A stretch of DNA of 64,000 nt from Lithospermum erythrorhizon. Its lineage: Eukaryota > Streptophyta > Magnoliopsida > Boraginales > Boraginaceae. The notes beneath the pieces were generated by a model. That model searched no databases. It saw only the letters and a program-made list of their open reading frames with translations, and was not told where the DNA came from. Below, piece by piece: positions 61,906-64,000 of this stretch (position 1 is its first letter; the number at the start of each line of letters is the position of its first letter). The DNA lies in the NCBI GenBank assembly GCA_019722365.1, contig JADFUC010001235.1, positions 62,001 through 126,000 of the forward strand, read 5' to 3'. Made by a program: the position numbers and the translations under genes.

Positions 61906-62896
61906 CAAAATTTGAAAGATTCACTAAGTGATGAAATTTGAAAGATAAAAGTAAAAACTGATGTGATATAAAAACGAAAGAACATAAAAATAATTTTCAA
62001 AATCTAGAGGGCAACTACCTGGGTTTGCGTCAATCTCCACTTGCCCCCGCCCCCGTTCGATCCGAGATTATAGTTGAAGAATCGGACCCAGGAGAGGGGG
62101 GCATATATAATAGAACAAAGAGTTTTATCACCTTTAGGCGGCACTACATAAATTTAGAGAAACAAAGTGATTTAAAATATGATTTAATATTTATTATTAG
62201 TCTTGTTTAAGTTTTTGAATTCGCGGGGAGACTTCATCTTTCACCCAAAAAATTCTTAAAGAGGCTTAGGATATTCTGAGGTTTCAGGTTTAAGTTTTTA
62301 TATATTATATATGTTTTTTATTAAGTTAGATTGTTGGCGTATACATCAGTCATGTAGGTTTATTTGTAATATTATGATTTATTTGTAATATGTATAACTA
62401 TTATTATATACAATTAACTATATAAAAAAAACAATCTGGAGCTCAGATTCTGCTACTCTGAATTAGGTGTGAGAGTTTGAGATTGTACCAAAGGGAACAG
62501 GTATCTAGGACTGCAGATACACCATACATTTATATGATGTGGGTTTACTTACCACCATAGATGCATAGTATAATATAGGGTAAACATATTAACCAAGAAC
62601 TATTAGTTCAACAGAATGAGTTTAATACTTCATATGGTTTCGTTGCAGCTTCAGAAATGAATAATAATAGCTCATTACTGTTAAGCAACAACCATGACAA
62701 TCCATTTATGTTTCTATACGTGTCAAGTCTTGCCAAAACCAGTATATGACTAATATTACAACCCTCAACAATTCACAAGTTGAAGTTACATCAAGAAAAT
62801 GTACACACTTGATTCACGCATATGCAGTTCTCCACTTCCGAGGTATGTCCGAGTCATTTAACTTCCAAATATTTTTTTTATCGGAACTTCCAAATA
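61906..62896. other. Intergenic and 3' flank of the Rab gene
   Basis: No gene supported. 62000-62120 is a small GC-richer patch. 62440-62896 probably includes the 3' untranslated region of the minus-strand Rab gene. Confidence 0.45.
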
Positions 62897-63951
62897 TTAT
62901 GAATCTGTAAGAGATGGACGTGGAATTCTCTTTGCAATTTCCTGTAAATATTAACCACCGAAGCAGGGGGAAAAGAAGTCAGGTAATGTAAGGAATTGCC
63001 TCAATGAGGAAAAGGATGACGATAACTGAATGATAACTAGACCACTGTATTTAATTCACAAATATGTTGAGCAGAATTAATTCATCATAAAAAGTTAATA
63101 ATGCAAACATAATATATCAGATAAAGCTCATACAAACTACTAAGAAGCTGGATGGATCTTTTACATATCAAGTCAGTAAACTAAAATGGGTTGAATTTGT
63201 TTTAAGATTTATAAATAGGAAACTTGTCATGATCTTACGAAAGTGTGGCAGAGAAACAAAATGCAAGTGTCTTTTGGCTTTACCTCAAACAATTGGTTTA
63301 TATTATCCGCTGTTTTAGCAGATGTCTCGATAAAGAACATACCATTCTTTTCGGCATAATCAATTCCATCCTTCAACAGATAAAATAAATATGAATTAAT
63401 GTATAAAATCATGGGAATAAAATGTAAGAGTAATGGTTGTGAAAGGTCATGGTGTAAAGTGCAGCTTACTTGTGTTGGAACTTCCCGTTTTTCTTGAAGA
63501 TCGGCTTTATTACCAACCAAAGCCATGACTATATCAGGGTTCCCATGTTTTTGTAATTCCTGCAAATATTAAAACATGTAGGCTACTTCTTACTAAATAT
63601 GCCTCTATTCAGTTGCAAGAATGCCAGAGTTAAACATGAGTTGACAAGAACAACCACCACAGAAGATTAAATCAAAGTACGAATAACCGAAAATAACAGG
63701 AAAAAACAAAGTAATATGTGACTACAGTTACAAGTCAGTTTCTTTGATCTCTTAAATTATGGCCCACCCATGACGAAGTCAAGATAATATATTCTTGTCA
63801 CTTCAAACAGGAGACATACAAATTACAAAAACATTTTTCAAGACTATACGACATGATAATCATGACTGTGTACATAATATATCATCAAAACTGCAGTCAA
63901 TTTCAATACAAATTTTGGCATGAATGCCTTGTACCTTAACCCAATACTGTG
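62897..63951 (-). CDS. RABF1: Rab GTPase, RABF1/ARA6-like, C-terminal exons (partial)
   Basis: Minus-strand exons: about 63951-63935, 63559-63470, 63370-63284 and 62941-62897. Introns are GT-AG. The joined tail reads (A)[25 protein letters not shown], then [39 protein letters not shown], and ends [18 protein letters not shown] is the guanine-specificity G4 motif and ETSAK the G5 motif. The tail has no C-terminal cysteines. This fits the plant-specific ARA6 type, which is N-myristoylated instead of prenylated and acts on endosomes toward the plasma membrane; a conventional RABF2 would end in cysteines. The first half (P-loop, switch regions) lies beyond the window. The first visible exon is very short; its upstream edge is inferred from the TTCTCTAAAG 3' splice site. 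Confidence 0.9.
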
Positions 63952-64000
63952 CTTTAGAGAATGTGTACATAATATATCATCAAAACTGCAGTCAATTTCA
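63867..64000. repeat. 95-bp-period direct repeat around a short Rab exon
   Basis: The 39 bases at 63867-63905 (TGTGTACATAATATATC... to ...AATTTCA) recur exactly at 63962-64000, where the window stops. The short AQYWVK exon lies between them. Confidence 0.85.

Overview
The window looks like nuclear DNA from a flowering plant, probably a eudicot. The evidence is spliced GT-AG genes of plant families (a PUB14-type U-box/armadillo E3 ligase and an ARA6/RABF1-type Rab), AT-rich intergenic DNA, and dense plant-type transposons: Ty3/gypsy chromovirus-like, Ty1/copia, L1-like LINE, hAT and Stowaway. I cannot name a species. About two thirds of the window is transposon-derived and only about 5 kb is confident host gene space. 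I see no rRNA, tRNA or CRISPR, and bacterial features do not apply.

Layout. 1-6362: a broken Ty1/copia element on the minus strand, cut by the window start, with one LTR and primer-binding site (PBS) visible. 6527-9137: a minus-strand Ty3/gypsy solo LTR. 10126-17605: a plus-strand gypsy element (A) with 2.5-kb LTRs and an internal deletion of protease and reverse transcriptase. 18996-31855: another gypsy solo LTR split by a complete minus-strand gypsy element (B, 20918-30238) that carries a perfect CTTAG target duplication. 33369-35619: one more minus-strand gypsy-type solo LTR. 36281-37810: a 5'-truncated LINE. 40817-46254: a plus-strand Tork-like copia element.

The gene-rich part starts at 47 kb. 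47145-49699 is a four-exon PUB14-like gene on the minus strand, with an intact 622-residue reading frame. Small possible coding exons lie at 50814-50942 and 55339-55589. Between them, 51488-55210 looks like an unusual LTR-flanked element carrying an acidic, internally duplicated coding region that I do not recognise. 56410-61564 is a decayed hAT transposon with terminal repeats, an 8-bp target duplication and repeated GGTACC-centred subterminal motifs. A Stowaway MITE follows at 61662-61903. The right edge (62897-63951) carries the last exons of a RABF1/ARA6-like Rab GTPase on the minus strand.

The genes do not form a pathway. PUB14-like would act in ubiquitin tagging and RABF1-like in endosomal traffic. 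The strongest global oddity is that the transposon copies agree almost perfectly in AT-rich stretches but are scrambled, indels included, around cytosine-rich stretches, while the host exons are clean. That pattern suggests consensus errors at methylated cytosines as well as true decay, so the broken transposon frames should be read with caution. I found no clearly new biological system. The best leads are the acidic duplicated LTR-flanked element, the two small spliced or short coding candidates and the hAT subterminal motif set.
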